Source: Amycolatopsis sp. WAC 01376
GTDB taxonomy: Bacteria; Actinomycetota; Actinomycetes; Mycobacteriales; Pseudonocardiaceae
Assembly: GCF_003947415.1 (NCBI RefSeq)
Contig: NZ_QHKL01000008.1
Coordinates: 62,001 to 126,000 of the forward strand
Length of the DNA: 64,000 nucleotides
Direction of reading: 5' to 3'
In this document: piece by piece, positions 35,093-43,773 of the stretch
Position numbering within the stretch: position 1 is the first letter of the stretch
How the letters are laid out: each line of letters opens with the position of its first letter
Program-made: the position numbers and the translations under genes
Notes under the pieces: generated by a model
What the model saw: the letters and a program-made list of their open reading frames with translations, nothing else
What the model was told of the DNA's origin: nothing
Database searches by the model: none

Positions 35093-36544
35093 ATGGCTGA
35101 GGAAAGGTCCAGACGAGTTTTCCTGTCCACGTCGGCCGCGCTCTCGGCGGCCACCCTGTCATCAACTGCCCTGTCATCAACTGCTCTGTCATCTACTGCT
35201 CTGTCATCAACCGCCGCCACCGAAGAGCTCGACGAACGTGGCCCCGGCGAACGTCTCTCCCCGCAACGACCCGACGCCGAACTCCGGGCCATCCTGCGGG
35301 AGATCGACGAACACCGGATCGAGGCCACCGTACGCAGGCTCGCGGCTTTCGGGACGCGGCACACGTTGTCCTCGCAGACCGATCCCGTCCGCGGCATCGG
35401 CGCCGCCCGCGACTGGATCTTCGCGGAACTGGCGAAGTCCGCGGAACGGTCGGGCGGCCGGATGAAGGTCGAGTCGCAGTCGTATCTGCAACAGCCCGCT
35501 CCGCCCAGGATCCCTGTCGCCACCACGATCACCAATGTCGTCGCCACCTTGCGCGGCTCCACCACCCCCGAGCGGGTCTATGTCGTGTCGGGCCACTACG
35601 ACTCGCGGTGTTCCGATCCGCTCGACGCGACGAAGGACGCGCCGGGCGCCGACGACGACGCTTCCGGGGTCGCCGTCGCGATGGAGCTCGCCCGGGTGTT
35701 CGCCACTCGCCGTCCGGCCGCGACCATCGTGTTCGCGGCGGTCGCGGGTGAGGAACAGGGCCTGTTCGGCGCGCGGCATATGGCCACGCTGTACAAATCG
35801 GCGGGCACGAACGTGCAGGCGATGTTCTCCAACGACATCGTCGGCTCGAGCCGTGCGGACGACGGCACGAGGGACCCGCGCACGATCCGGTTGTTCGCCG
35901 AAGGGGTGCCGACGTCGGAAACCCCGGCGCAGGCGGACATCCGGCGCGCGGTCGGTGGCGAAAACGACTCGCCGTCCCGTCAGCTGGCCCGGTTCGTGCG
36001 CTCGGTCGCGGAGAACGACGCGACCGGCATGGCCGTGCGGGTGATCCACCGGCGCGACCGCTACCTGCGGGGCGGCGACCACATCCCGTTCCTGGAGCAG
36101 GGCTATCCGGCCGCGCGGTTCACCGAACCGCACGAGGATTACGCGCACCAGCACCAGGACGTCCGGGTGGAGAACGGCCGGCGGTTCGGCGATCTGCCGG
36201 AGTTCTGCGATTTCCCGTTCATCGCCAGGGTCGCGCGGGTCAACGCCGCGACGATGTGGTCGCTGGCGACCGCGCCGGGCACCCCCGAAGACGTCCGGAT
36301 CCGGACGAACCGGCTGACGAACGACACGGATCTGGTGTGGCGGCCCGGAACAGACCCGGATCTCGCCGGTTACGAGGTCGTGTGGCGGGAGACGACGGCG
36401 TCCGACTGGACGCACGCGATCAAGGTCGGCGACACGACCGAGGCTAAAGTGGATCTGTCGAAGGACAACGTGTTCTTCGGTGTGCGCGCGGTCGGGAAGA
36501 ACGGCCGCCGCGGTCCGGTCGCGTTTCCGACACCTTTGAGCTGA
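35093..36544 (+). CDS. Exported M28 family metallopeptidase
   Basis: The product has 483 residues. The start MAEERSRRVFLSTSAAL carries a Tat-type SRRxFL motif, and the hydrophobic region is built from four tandem LSSTA units. The M28 core has the zinc ligands in VVSGHYDSR, GADDDASGVAVAMELAR (bridging Asp), AAVAGEEQGLFGARHMA (catalytic Glu and ligand Glu), FSNDIVG and the late His in EDYAHQH. The last 100 residues are fibronectin type III-like (VRIRTNRLTNDTDLVWRPGT, LAGYEVVWRETT). It probably works as an extracellular aminopeptidase. The ATG at 35093 has GGAACGGAG before it. Confidence 0.88.
   Translation: MAEERSRRVFLSTSAALSAATLSSTALSSTALSSTALSSTAATEELDERGPGERLSPQRPDAELRAILREIDEHRIEATVRRLAAFGTRHTLSSQTDPVRGIGAARDWIFAELAKSAERSGGRMKVESQSYLQQPAPPRIPVATTITNVVATLRGSTTPERVYVVSGHYDSRCSDPLDATKDAPGADDDASGVAVAMELARVFATRRPAATIVFAAVAGEEQGLFGARHMATLYKSAGTNVQAMFSNDIVGSSRADDGTRDPRTIRLFAEGVPTSETPAQADIRRAVGGENDSPSRQLARFVRSVAENDATGMAVRVIHRRDRYLRGGDHIPFLEQGYPAARFTEPHEDYAHQHQDVRVENGRRFGDLPEFCDFPFIARVARVNAATMWSLATAPGTPEDVRIRTNRLTNDTDLVWRPGTDPDLAGYEVVWRETTASDWTHAIKVGDTTEAKVDLSKDNVFFGVRAVGKNGRRGPVAFPTPLS
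35156..35215 (+). repeat. 15-bp tandem repeat in a signal-peptide region
   Basis: Four 15-base units CTGTCATCAACTGCC (with one to three changes each) encode LSSTA four times in the exported M28 peptidase. Copy-number change would lengthen or shorten the signal region in frame. Confidence 0.9.
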
Positions 36545-36551
36545 TGCCACG

Positions 36552-37142
36552 ATGACGATCACGCCCGACGACCTCGACGCGGCGCTGGCGAGTGTGGTCA
36601 GCGGACTGCGTCAGGCGTCGGGCCGTGACTGGCCGTCGGCGCCGGGCACCGGCGAACTGAACGCCTGGCGCACGGCCGAGCATCTCGGCGACTGCCTCAT
36701 CTCCTACGCGGGACTGCTGATCGCCCGGCCGTCCACGCCGCGTTTCGTCTGCTTCGAAGCCGTCGCCGACCAGGCCGCGACACCGTCGGAACTGCTGGAG
36801 TTCGTCACGGTAGGCGGCGGCATCCTCGGCGCCACGCTCCGCACGGCGGACCCGGACGTCCGCGCGTACCACCCGAGCGGACGCGCCGACGTCGAGGGTT
36901 TCGCCGGAATGGGCTGTGTCGAGGTCCTGGTCCACGGCGAGGACATGGCCAGGGGCCTCGACGTCACCCTCGACCCGCCACGTGACGTCTGTTCGCGAGT
37001 GCTCGCGCGGATGTTCCCGGAGGTGGACACCGCCGGCGTCGATCCCTGGACGGCATTGCTGTGGGCGACGGACCGGGTGGACCTCCCCGGACGCCCCTCC
37101 CGCTCCGGCTGGCAGTGGCGCGGCGCACCTTTGGACGACTGA
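36552..37142 (+). CDS. Maleylpyruvate isomerase-type (DinB-like fold) protein
   Basis: This 196-residue protein is of the mycothiol-dependent maleylpyruvate isomerase/DinB four-helix type: WRTAEHLGDCLISYAGLLIA (metal His), later EVLVHGEDMARGLDVTL (metal Glu/His). Metal-binding thiol transferases of this fold are common where mycothiol is the main thiol. The exact reaction is unknown. It starts 8 bases after the M28 peptidase stop, so it may be in its transcript. Confidence 0.7.
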   Translation: MTITPDDLDAALASVVSGLRQASGRDWPSAPGTGELNAWRTAEHLGDCLISYAGLLIARPSTPRFVCFEAVADQAATPSELLEFVTVGGGILGATLRTADPDVRAYHPSGRADVEGFAGMGCVEVLVHGEDMARGLDVTLDPPRDVCSRVLARMFPEVDTAGVDPWTALLWATDRVDLPGRPSRSGWQWRGAPLDD

Positions 37143-37167
37143 CCCGGTGCTGAGGGCACAGCACCGT

Positions 37168-37872
37168 TCACCGGGCCTTGAACGCCACCACGGCGGCCTG
37201 GGCACCGTTCCGCCACGCCACGGCCGCCTCGTCGACCGGCCCGGCCTCCAGAGCCCGCAGGTGCCACTCGGCAGGCGGATGCCATTCGGCCGAAGGTGAC
37301 TCTCCGAACAGCCGGGTCCTTTCGGCCACCGCCGGGCCGAGCACCGGGTCCTCCGCGACCTGGCTCCACCAAGTGCCCCAGAGGTCTTCGCCGTCATCGA
37401 CCGCGGACGCCACCGCCTCCCCATCGGGCATGTCGTCCACGTTGGCCACGAATCCGCCCGCCCGCACGAGCCCGCCGAGTTCGGCGTACAGCTCGGTCAA
37501 CCGGCCGGGCGGCAGGTAGTGCAACGCCATGACCGCCAGAACGGCGTCGTAGCCGGTATCCGGCAGCAGGGCGGTCCAGTCCGGCTCCCGCAGATCGGCC
37601 CGGACCACCCGCACCGACGGCGGCAGGGACGAGCCGGCGATCGTCAGCATCACCGGGTCGAGATCGACCAGCGTGACTTCTGCCCCTGGCACGCGTTCGA
37701 GCAGGCGGGAGCAGAGGGTGCCCGTGCCGCCTCCCACGTCCAGCACGCGCGGCGCGGGCCCTTCGCACCGCGTCGCGACCAGCTCGATCATCCGCTCGAT
37801 CGCTTGCGCGCGTCCTGGCTGATATCTCGCCATCAGGCGTTCCCAGCCGTCATTCCAGTCGCCGACAGTCAT
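37168..37872 (-). CDS. SAM-dependent methyltransferase
   Basis: This 234-residue class I methyltransferase has motif I VLDVGGGTGTLCSRLL, motif II VTLVDLDPVM, VVRADLREPDW and the VMALHYLP/GG segment. The ATG at 37872 is chosen over an ATA-rich extension to 37896. Its acceptor is unknown. An AT-rich near-palindrome (37881-37895) sits just upstream. The gene is convergent with the isomerase-type gene. Confidence 0.85.
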   Translation of the reverse strand: MTVGDWNDGWERLMARYQPGRAQAIERMIELVATRCEGPAPRVLDVGGGTGTLCSRLLERVPGAEVTLVDLDPVMLTIAGSSLPPSVRVVRADLREPDWTALLPDTGYDAVLAVMALHYLPPGRLTELYAELGGLVRAGGFVANVDDMPDGEAVASAVDDGEDLWGTWWSQVAEDPVLGPAVAERTRLFGESPSAEWHPPAEWHLRALEAGPVDEAAVAWRNGAQAAVVAFKAR

Positions 37873-37880
37873 GTTGGCAA

Positions 37881-37895
37881 TGATAATCGATATCA
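37881..37895 (-). promoter_or_regulatory. Zur/Fur-like AT-rich palindrome before the methyltransferase
   Basis: On the minus strand TGATATCGATTATCA is a near-perfect 7-1-7 palindrome and matches the actinobacterial Zur pattern TGAAAATGATTTTCA at 11 of 15 positions. It ends 9 bases before the ATG. This is a weak but distinct AT-rich island in GC-rich DNA. Confidence 0.3.
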
Positions 37896-38008
37896 CTTGG
37901 TGAGCACTCCGTCACAGCGCACCTGCGGGCAGTACGCGAGGTACGGCCGATCGGCGCAATCTGGCCACTGAAGCGTTTGTCACGGCGGAATCGGGGAACT
38001 TTTCCGAT

Positions 38009-38302
38009 ATGTCCAGATGGCGAACCACCAGTAGGAGCAACACCGCCGTGCGGGTCATCACCGGCATCGGTGCGGTGTTCGCTTTCATCGAGCTGCTGCA
38101 CATGGTGATGGTGCTCGCAGGAGCCAACGCGGGCAACGGTTTCTTCATCTTCATCCAGGCGCTGGCCAAACCGCTGGCCTTGTTCTGGCCGGGCCTTTTC
38201 CCGGTGAGTGACCCGAATCTCGCGGTCATTCTCGACTACGGCCTGGCCGCCGCGTTCTGGGTGATCCTGGCGGGTGTCATCGCCCGTTTCGCGGCCCGCT
38301 GA
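38009..38302 (+). CDS. Small membrane protein, 97 residues
   Basis: The product has two or three membrane segments (about residues 14-38, 46-62 and 73-95), and the short N-terminus SRWRTTSRSN is positively charged. I do not recognise the family; codon bias is typical of real genes here. It is single and 45 bases before the DUF2993-like gene in the same direction. Confidence 0.6.
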   Translation: MSRWRTTSRSNTAVRVITGIGAVFAFIELLHMVMVLAGANAGNGFFIFIQALAKPLALFWPGLFPVSDPNLAVILDYGLAAAFWVILAGVIARFAAR

Positions 38303-38347
38303 CCCCCTGCGGCGGCGATCGGCGTCCCGTTCGGCGACACTGGTCGG

Positions 38348-39142
38348 ATGAGCGACGGCAGATGGTTCGACCTGAACCCGCTTCCCGAGCTGTTCGGCCT
38401 GGCCGCCGCCGGGCGGGCGCTGTTGCCGAATGTGCCCGTGACCCCGGCCGCGGTGCTGAAGACCGTCACCGAACAGCTGGTCGGGCGGCGGCTGACGACC
38501 AAGGTGGACGGGCACGACGTCGGCCTCACGCTCACCGAACTCGATTACCAGGCCGACAGCCTCAGCCTGGCCGCCACCGGCCGGATCGGCGACGTCCGCA
38601 TCGTCGTGGAGGACGTCGACTGGCCGGAGACGCCGCTCGAACGCATCACCGTGCTGGCCTCCAACGTCCGTCTCCGCTCGCTCCCGTCGCCTGCCGCCAT
38701 CCCCGAACAGGTGCGGATGGCGATCAGGGTTTCGCCCGAAGTACTGCAGGCGCGGGTGGCCGAGGCGCGGCCGGGCATCATCGTGACCCCCGGCGAAGAC
38801 GGGCATTTCCACGTCCGCTGGGAAAAGCGGCCCCGCTGGGGGCATCTCGCCCTTGAGTCCACTGTGGAAAGCGGCGCCGTCGTCCTCCGGCCGATGTCCG
38901 TCCACATCGGACGCCGCCGGTTCGGGCCGCCGTCCCGCCTCAAGCCGATCGTGCTGCCCCTGCCGGAACTCCCGCAAGGGATCCGGCTCACCGCGGTCGA
39001 GGCGCACGACGGCCACCTCGTCCTGCACGCGCTGGCGGAGGAGTGGCCGGAAAAGCTGTCCACCATCCCGCTCGGCGACCTGCTGGGCTGGGTGACGACG
39101 GCGGTGACCACCCTGACCCTGCCGAGGCTCGGCGGCCGCTGA
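38348..39142 (+). CDS. LmeA/DUF2993-like protein
   Basis: The 264-residue product has no signal peptide at this start. Long beta-rich stretches (LTTKVDGHDVGLTLTELDYQ, IGDVRIVVEDVDWPETPLER, VLRPMSVHIGRRRFGPPSRL, IRLTAVEAHDGHLVLHALAE) resemble the DUF2993/LmeA lipid-binding fold, which in mycobacteria acts in lipomannan synthesis. The match is by pattern only. Alternative: an unrelated actinobacterial family. It shares direction with the small membrane-protein gene upstream. Confidence 0.5.
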   Translation: MSDGRWFDLNPLPELFGLAAAGRALLPNVPVTPAAVLKTVTEQLVGRRLTTKVDGHDVGLTLTELDYQADSLSLAATGRIGDVRIVVEDVDWPETPLERITVLASNVRLRSLPSPAAIPEQVRMAIRVSPEVLQARVAEARPGIIVTPGEDGHFHVRWEKRPRWGHLALESTVESGAVVLRPMSVHIGRRRFGPPSRLKPIVLPLPELPQGIRLTAVEAHDGHLVLHALAEEWPEKLSTIPLGDLLGWVTTAVTTLTLPRLGGR

Positions 39143-39166
39143 CGACCGCCGAGCCGGACCACCCGG

Positions 39167-40258
39167 CTAGCTGTGCAGCGATCCTTGCGCGACGCGCACC
39201 GCGGGCACGGCAGGCGCCGCGCTTTCCGACTGCGGCGAGGCGGACGACCGCACGAGACCGGCCGACTTCCCGCACACCTTCTTCTTCTCGTCCGAGGTCA
39301 TCTTCTTGCCGACCGTCCTGGTCTGGCCCACGACACCGGGCGCCGGTCCTTCACCGCTGAAGTTCCAGACATACCACTGATGGTGGCCCCATTTGCGCTT
39401 GTCGTACCACATGTCGTACGAGCCGCTGGCCACCCGCATCACCGGTGACCGGTCCAGGCCCGCCCAGTAGCCCGGGTTGACCTCGATCCGCGTCTCGACG
39501 CTCTCGCTGGTCTCCCAGCCCCATTCCTGGCCCCACGTGCGCTTGTACGCGACCGACCAGTCGACGAGGAACTCGAAGCCCGCGCTCACGCTGATCTCGT
39601 TCGACACCGTGTTCTTCCCGCTGCGGGTGTCGCGTTTGCCGATCACCTGGGTGATCTTGTTGGCGCTGCAGTTGTAGACCGTGTCCACCCGGCCCCAGTC
39701 GCCGTAGAAGTCCTGGCCGCGCTGGTCGACGTGGGCGTTGCAGGTCTTGGTGGCGCGGCCGCAGTCCTTGAGCAGTTCGGCGCGGGACGGCCCGCGCGAG
39801 TACACCACCGAACTGCCGCGGTCGTTCATGTTCGACCCGTAGTTGCCGCTGTCGTTGGCGTACCACTCCTGGCGTTCGCCCTGGTATTCGGCGTGCTCGT
39901 ACATCGTGATGTAGCAGTTCTGGAACGTCTGGAACGAGGAGATCTTGTCGTTCCAGTTTCCGAGGAAGCCGACGGTCTGGTTGGTCCCCTCGACGCACGG
40001 GGACCCGGTGACGGCGACGCTCGCGCCGCCGAAGTTCGCGTGTTCGTACAGCACGCTGATCACCGTCGCGGAGGCACCGACCTCGCCTGCCGACGCCGCG
40101 GCGAGCGATTCGCCGAGGCTGTCGAAGCACCGGATCGCTCCGGTCGCCGTGTCGGCGACGCAGTGATCGTCGCGCTGTTCGGCGTTCGCCGGGGTACCGC
40201 CGGCGAGGCACACCACCACCGCGGCCACCACGGCCATCCACTGTCTGTACTTATGCAC
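39167..40258 (-). CDS. Secreted crystallin-like protein with possible pore-forming C-terminus
   Basis: The product has 363 residues. The GTG at 40258 (GGGAG seven bases upstream) gives VHKYRQWMAVVAAVVVCLAGGTPANA, a Sec signal peptide. Residues about 66-155 hold two beta/gamma-crystallin-like Greek-key motifs (VLYEHANFGGASVAVTGSPC and ITMYEHAEYQGERQEWYAND). The part 205-300 (NTVSNEISVSAGFEFLVDWS, TWGQEWGWETSESVETRIEV, MWYDKRKWGHHQWYVWNFSG) has the alternating Ser/Thr-hydrophobic pattern and Trp/Tyr richness of aerolysin/ETX-MTX2 pore-formers. Crystallin-aerolysin pairing is known from amphibian beta-gamma-CAT. The pore-former part is inferred. Neighbouring genes give no function. Four or more Cys could form disulfides. 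Confidence 0.65.
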   Translation of the reverse strand: MHKYRQWMAVVAAVVVCLAGGTPANAEQRDDHCVADTATGAIRCFDSLGESLAAASAGEVGASATVISVLYEHANFGGASVAVTGSPCVEGTNQTVGFLGNWNDKISSFQTFQNCYITMYEHAEYQGERQEWYANDSGNYGSNMNDRGSSVVYSRGPSRAELLKDCGRATKTCNAHVDQRGQDFYGDWGRVDTVYNCSANKITQVIGKRDTRSGKNTVSNEISVSAGFEFLVDWSVAYKRTWGQEWGWETSESVETRIEVNPGYWAGLDRSPVMRVASGSYDMWYDKRKWGHHQWYVWNFSGEGPAPGVVGQTRTVGKKMTSDEKKKVCGKSAGLVRSSASPQSESAAPAVPAVRVAQGSLHS

Positions 40259-40406
40259 GCCTGAACTCCCTTGGGAAGACGGAATGCCGGCCATGACGGG
40301 ACCGACGGTACGCAGTCCACCACAAGGATCCCGGCTTGCCCACGGAGAACGACCGGTGATCGGGACACCTGGAGTTCTTACTGGGCAAGGGTTTCTCTCA
40401 CTGGGA

Positions 40407-41000
40407 CTAGGCCTGGCCACGCTCCCGCAGATATCGCGTGTGATCGGCCTGTTGGTGGACATCCCCCGCGTAGAACCGTTCCGCGATGCGATGCGCTTCG
40501 GTTTCCAGCAGCTCCAGTTGTGTCAGGAGTTCCTCGGACGCGCTGGGCTCGCCGCTCGCGCGCCGTTTGGCGGCGAACCACCACGGCAGGTTGAGGTAGG
40601 TCTCCACGGAAAGCGGCAGATCCGTCCGCGCCAGCCGGGTGACGGCGTGCTGGACGTCCGGGTTGGCCGCCCATCGCTCCGGTCGCGAAAGCAGGTCTTC
40701 GAGCACCTCGGCGATCCGCCGGACACCGTCCACAGAGGACTCCGGCATCCGTTGTGCCCGCGCGGTCACCTTGTCCACCAGCGAGCCGAGGTCCGCGCGC
40801 AGCTGACCGGCCTCGGCCTCGGCGGCCACCGAGACCAGCCGGACCCGTTCCGGCGGCGCGAGCAGGGCGAACACCGCGTACAGCCCGGCGACCACCAGCG
40901 GCCACAGCGCGCCGACGACGCCGGTCAGGTGCAGCGCGAGCCCGATCAGCCCGCCGACGCAGCCGGCGAGGTTCTTCGTGGAGCCGAGGTAGCGGATCAC
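40407..41000 (-). CDS. Membrane protein of the TelA-VWA operon
   Basis: The product has 197 residues. The N-terminal 50 hold two membrane segments (NLAGCVGGLIGLALHLTGVV, LWPLVVAGLYAVFALLAPPE). The rest (60-197) is helical and charged, without a catalytic motif. Its ATG overlaps the stop of the VWA protein gene (ATGA), making it the last gene of the four-gene operon. Proteins like this accompany TelA in several actinomycetes (from memory). The role may be a membrane anchor for the complex. Confidence 0.7.
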   Translation of the reverse strand: MIRYLGSTKNLAGCVGGLIGLALHLTGVVGALWPLVVAGLYAVFALLAPPERVRLVSVAAEAEAGQLRADLGSLVDKVTARAQRMPESSVDGVRRIAEVLEDLLSRPERWAANPDVQHAVTRLARTDLPLSVETYLNLPWWFAAKRRASGEPSASEELLTQLELLETEAHRIAERFYAGDVHQQADHTRYLRERGQA

Positions 41001-42622
41001 TGGTACCCGCGGATTTCCTGGAACACCTTGGGCAGGACGTCGCCGCGCGCGTCGAACACGTTGCCGCCGGTGCGTTTCGCGACCTCGCCGAGTTCGGCGG
41101 AGTCGCCTTCGCCGAAGATCACGGTGAACACCGGGATCTGCCGCACCGCCTCCGGCAGCGACGGGAACTTCCGCTGGAAGTCCTCGAAGGTGGCACCGCT
41201 CGCGTTCTCCCCGTCGGTCATCAGCACGATCGAGGTGAACCGGTCGGGGTCGCGCGCGACCAAAGGGCCCATGATGTCGTGCGCGCGCTGAAGGCTGTCG
41301 TAGATCGCCGTCCCGCCGTTCGCGTCGAGGCCCTCGGCGAAGCGCTTGATCTTGTCCAACGTGGGCTGGGGATCGCCTTCCGGGACGACGAACGTCTCCG
41401 GGCTGCCCGGCACGGTGTCGAACGGCAGCATCGTGACCTCTTCGCGGCTGCGGAACCGGCGATACCGGCCGGTCAGCGAACCGTCTGCGCCGGTCAGCCC
41501 GATCAGCGCGGTGCGCAGTGACTCGATCCGGTCCCCCGCCATGGAACCGGAGGTGTCGAGCACGTACAGCGTGCGCGACGGACGCCGGATCTTGTCGAAG
41601 TAGGCGCCCAGCAACGCGTCGACCGCTTGCTGCGTCGCGGGGAACGGCAGCTCGACGAGGTCCTTTTGGGTGAACTGCTGCCCGAGCTGGACACCGGGAA
41701 CGACGGGGCGGCGCTGCGTGGTCTCCATGATCTTGCGCTGCGTGTCCGGCGTGCGCAGCCGTTCGGCCAGCTTGCGGTGCGCGTCCCGCGCGTCGGGATT
41801 CGCGCTCTGCACCAGGGTCAGCGGGTAATCGGCGGTGACGACGCCGTCGGATGGGTACACCAGCGTCAGCGGTTCGGGGAGCTTCCCGGTCGCGTTCATC
41901 GACAGCAGGACGGACTCGTAGTTGATCAGCCCGTCGACCTTCTTGCCGGGATCCTGACCGCTCGCCCGCCGCTGGTAGGCCTCGGAAAGCCAGCCCGACG
42001 AGCCCGCGGACATCGCCTGCGCACTGAAGAACTCGGTCAGTTTCGGGGTGACGGCGGCGATCTGCTGCGCGTCGACCGCGTTGCCCGCCCCCGCGAGCGC
42101 CGACGCGACCCCGACGAGCGCGGAGAAGCCGGAGTTCGACGCCGACGGATCGGTCATGCCGTAGGTGAAGGCCTTCTTCCCGGCCTGCTCGGCGATCTCG
42201 CCCCAGCCCACCGGCCGTCCGGTCCAGCCGAGCCGTTGCGCCGCCGACGCGGACAGGCCGAGCACCACCGGCGAGCTCATGATCTTCACCTGCTCGCCCA
42301 GCCGTTTCGCGGCCTCCGGAACCGCCGCCGGATAGCGGTTCGACGAGAACCAGACGGCGTCGTACTGGCCGTCCGCCTTCCCGTTCGCGAGCGTCTCGGT
42401 GCCTTCCAGCGTCCCGGTGAACTGGAACTTCACCTTGACCCCGGTCGCCGCCGCTTCCTGCTCCAGCAGCGGCTGCATATCGGCCAGCTCACTGCCCGCG
42501 AGCACCCTCAAGGTGCCCGGTTCGGCCTCCCCGAGGCCACGCGTCTCACCTTCGCTCGAATCGCAGGAAACCAGTGACAGCGCGCAAACCGCGCTGACCG
42601 CCAAGACCGTCCAGCGTTTCAC
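40997..42622 (-). CDS. Lipoprotein: substrate-binding domain fused to von Willebrand factor A domain
   Basis: The product has 541 residues. The start MKRWTVLAVSAVCALSLVSC has a lipobox (LVSC), so it is anchored outside. Residues about 30-330 are a solute-binding protein-like fold (GTLRVLAGSELADMQPLLEQ, FTYGMTDPSASNSGFSALVG, DGVVTADYPLTLVQ). Residues 350-540 are a VWA domain with the MIDAS motif LYVLDTSGSMAG, Thr in MTDGENAS-type sequence (IVLMTDGENASG) and metal-binding Asp. It overlaps TelA (ATGA) and the small membrane-protein gene (ATGA), so all are co-expressed. A role in sensing or binding an external ligand and passing it to TelA is inferred only. Confidence 0.88.
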   Translation of the reverse strand: MKRWTVLAVSAVCALSLVSCDSSEGETRGLGEAEPGTLRVLAGSELADMQPLLEQEAAATGVKVKFQFTGTLEGTETLANGKADGQYDAVWFSSNRYPAAVPEAAKRLGEQVKIMSSPVVLGLSASAAQRLGWTGRPVGWGEIAEQAGKKAFTYGMTDPSASNSGFSALVGVASALAGAGNAVDAQQIAAVTPKLTEFFSAQAMSAGSSGWLSEAYQRRASGQDPGKKVDGLINYESVLLSMNATGKLPEPLTLVYPSDGVVTADYPLTLVQSANPDARDAHRKLAERLRTPDTQRKIMETTQRRPVVPGVQLGQQFTQKDLVELPFPATQQAVDALLGAYFDKIRRPSRTLYVLDTSGSMAGDRIESLRTALIGLTGADGSLTGRYRRFRSREEVTMLPFDTVPGSPETFVVPEGDPQPTLDKIKRFAEGLDANGGTAIYDSLQRAHDIMGPLVARDPDRFTSIVLMTDGENASGATFEDFQRKFPSLPEAVRQIPVFTVIFGEGDSAELGEVAKRTGGNVFDARGDVLPKVFQEIRGYQ

Positions 42623-43773
42623 GATGCCCCCTCGGCCGTCGCCGTCTCGTGAGAGCGGCGCAGATGGTCTTCGGCTCGCCGGATCTCGCCGGACAGCGCC
42701 TCCACGGTCGCCGCCATCGTCGAGACGGCCCCCGCCTTGAACTCGTCGATCGCGTCGATGCTGCGGTAGATCCGCTCGAACGACTCGCGGATCGTCGCCA
42801 CCGCCACCGCCGGATCACTGCCCGCACGCTGGATCTCGGCGCTGCGCAGTTCCAGCATCTCGGCGTTCGCCCGGATCAGCCCGTCGGTGGTGGCCTGCAC
42901 GGCCTGGACCTCGTCGAGGACGTCGCGCTGCCCGGCGAGCGCGCCGCTCACCAGCAATGCGACCCGCAGTGCGGCGACCGTGGTCGACACCGCCCGCTCG
43001 ATCCCCCGGATCAGCTCGTCGTTGTTGCGCCGCACCAGATCCAGCGCCAGATAGCCCTGCGCGCTCACCGCGAGCTGGGTCAGCAGATCCTGGTGCCGCT
43101 GCCGGATCGGATGCAGTGCGTCCGCCCGCAGCGACTTGGCCCGAACGGGATCGGTGAAGTCGAAGATCCCGGCTTGACGTTCGACGGCGGTGTCGACGGC
43201 CTGGGCGAACGCGGCCGCTTCCGAGAGCTTGCCGAGCGTCGCCCACAGCCGCTCGCGCTCGCCCTTGAGCGCGGCGTTGTCCCGCCGCAGGACGTCCTGC
43301 CGCGCGCGTAGGTCCAGTACCAGCGCGTTCACCGGCTCGTTGGCCGCGCGGTAGCGGTCGAGCGCCTTCTTCGCGCTGCCCGCGACCGGGATCAGCCCCA
43401 TCAGTTTGCGGCCGGTGATCGGCAGTTTCGCCGGGTCGATCTCCGCCACGGCCCGCCGGAGCCCGGCGAGGCTGACCGTCGCCTGCTGCTGCGGTGACCC
43501 GATTTCCGCCAGTGCCCGCGACGAGCGGTCCAGCAGCGCACCCGCGACGGTCGCCGCCGCCCGCATGTCGGACTCGCCGACCGCGAGCAGTTCGTCCAGC
43601 ACGCGGGTGAACTCCGGGGACCGGACGTCGAGCGCTTCGAGACGCCGGGCGAAACTCTCGGCGCGCTTCGCGACCTCGGCGTGGACCTCCGGCGCGAGCG
43701 TCACCAGACCCGCGGCCCGCTCGGCCGGGATCGCCTCCACCGGTTCGGGTGGAGTGAGCGTGAAATCGTCCAT
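42619..43773 (-). CDS. TelA family (toxic anion resistance) protein
   Basis: This 384-residue, almost entirely helical protein fits TelA (PF05816): LAEIGSPQQQATVSLAGLRR, KLPITGRKLMGLIPVAGSAK, KALDRYRAANEPVNALVLDL, RRDNAALKGERERLWATLGK and HPIRQRHQDLLTQLAVSAQG are visible. TelA proteins were first linked to tellurite resistance and cell-envelope stress; the mechanism is unclear. The ATG at 43773 overlaps the upstream stop by one base and its end overlaps the VWA-protein gene. No terD or terC genes are present in this window, so it belongs to a different kind of operon than the classic ter cluster. Confidence 0.87.
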   Translation of the reverse strand: MDDFTLTPPEPVEAIPAERAAGLVTLAPEVHAEVAKRAESFARRLEALDVRSPEFTRVLDELLAVGESDMRAAATVAGALLDRSSRALAEIGSPQQQATVSLAGLRRAVAEIDPAKLPITGRKLMGLIPVAGSAKKALDRYRAANEPVNALVLDLRARQDVLRRDNAALKGERERLWATLGKLSEAAAFAQAVDTAVERQAGIFDFTDPVRAKSLRADALHPIRQRHQDLLTQLAVSAQGYLALDLVRRNNDELIRGIERAVSTTVAALRVALLVSGALAGQRDVLDEVQAVQATTDGLIRANAEMLELRSAEIQRAGSDPAVAVATIRESFERIYRSIDAIDEFKAGAVSTMAATVEALSGEIRRAEDHLRRSHETATAEGAS

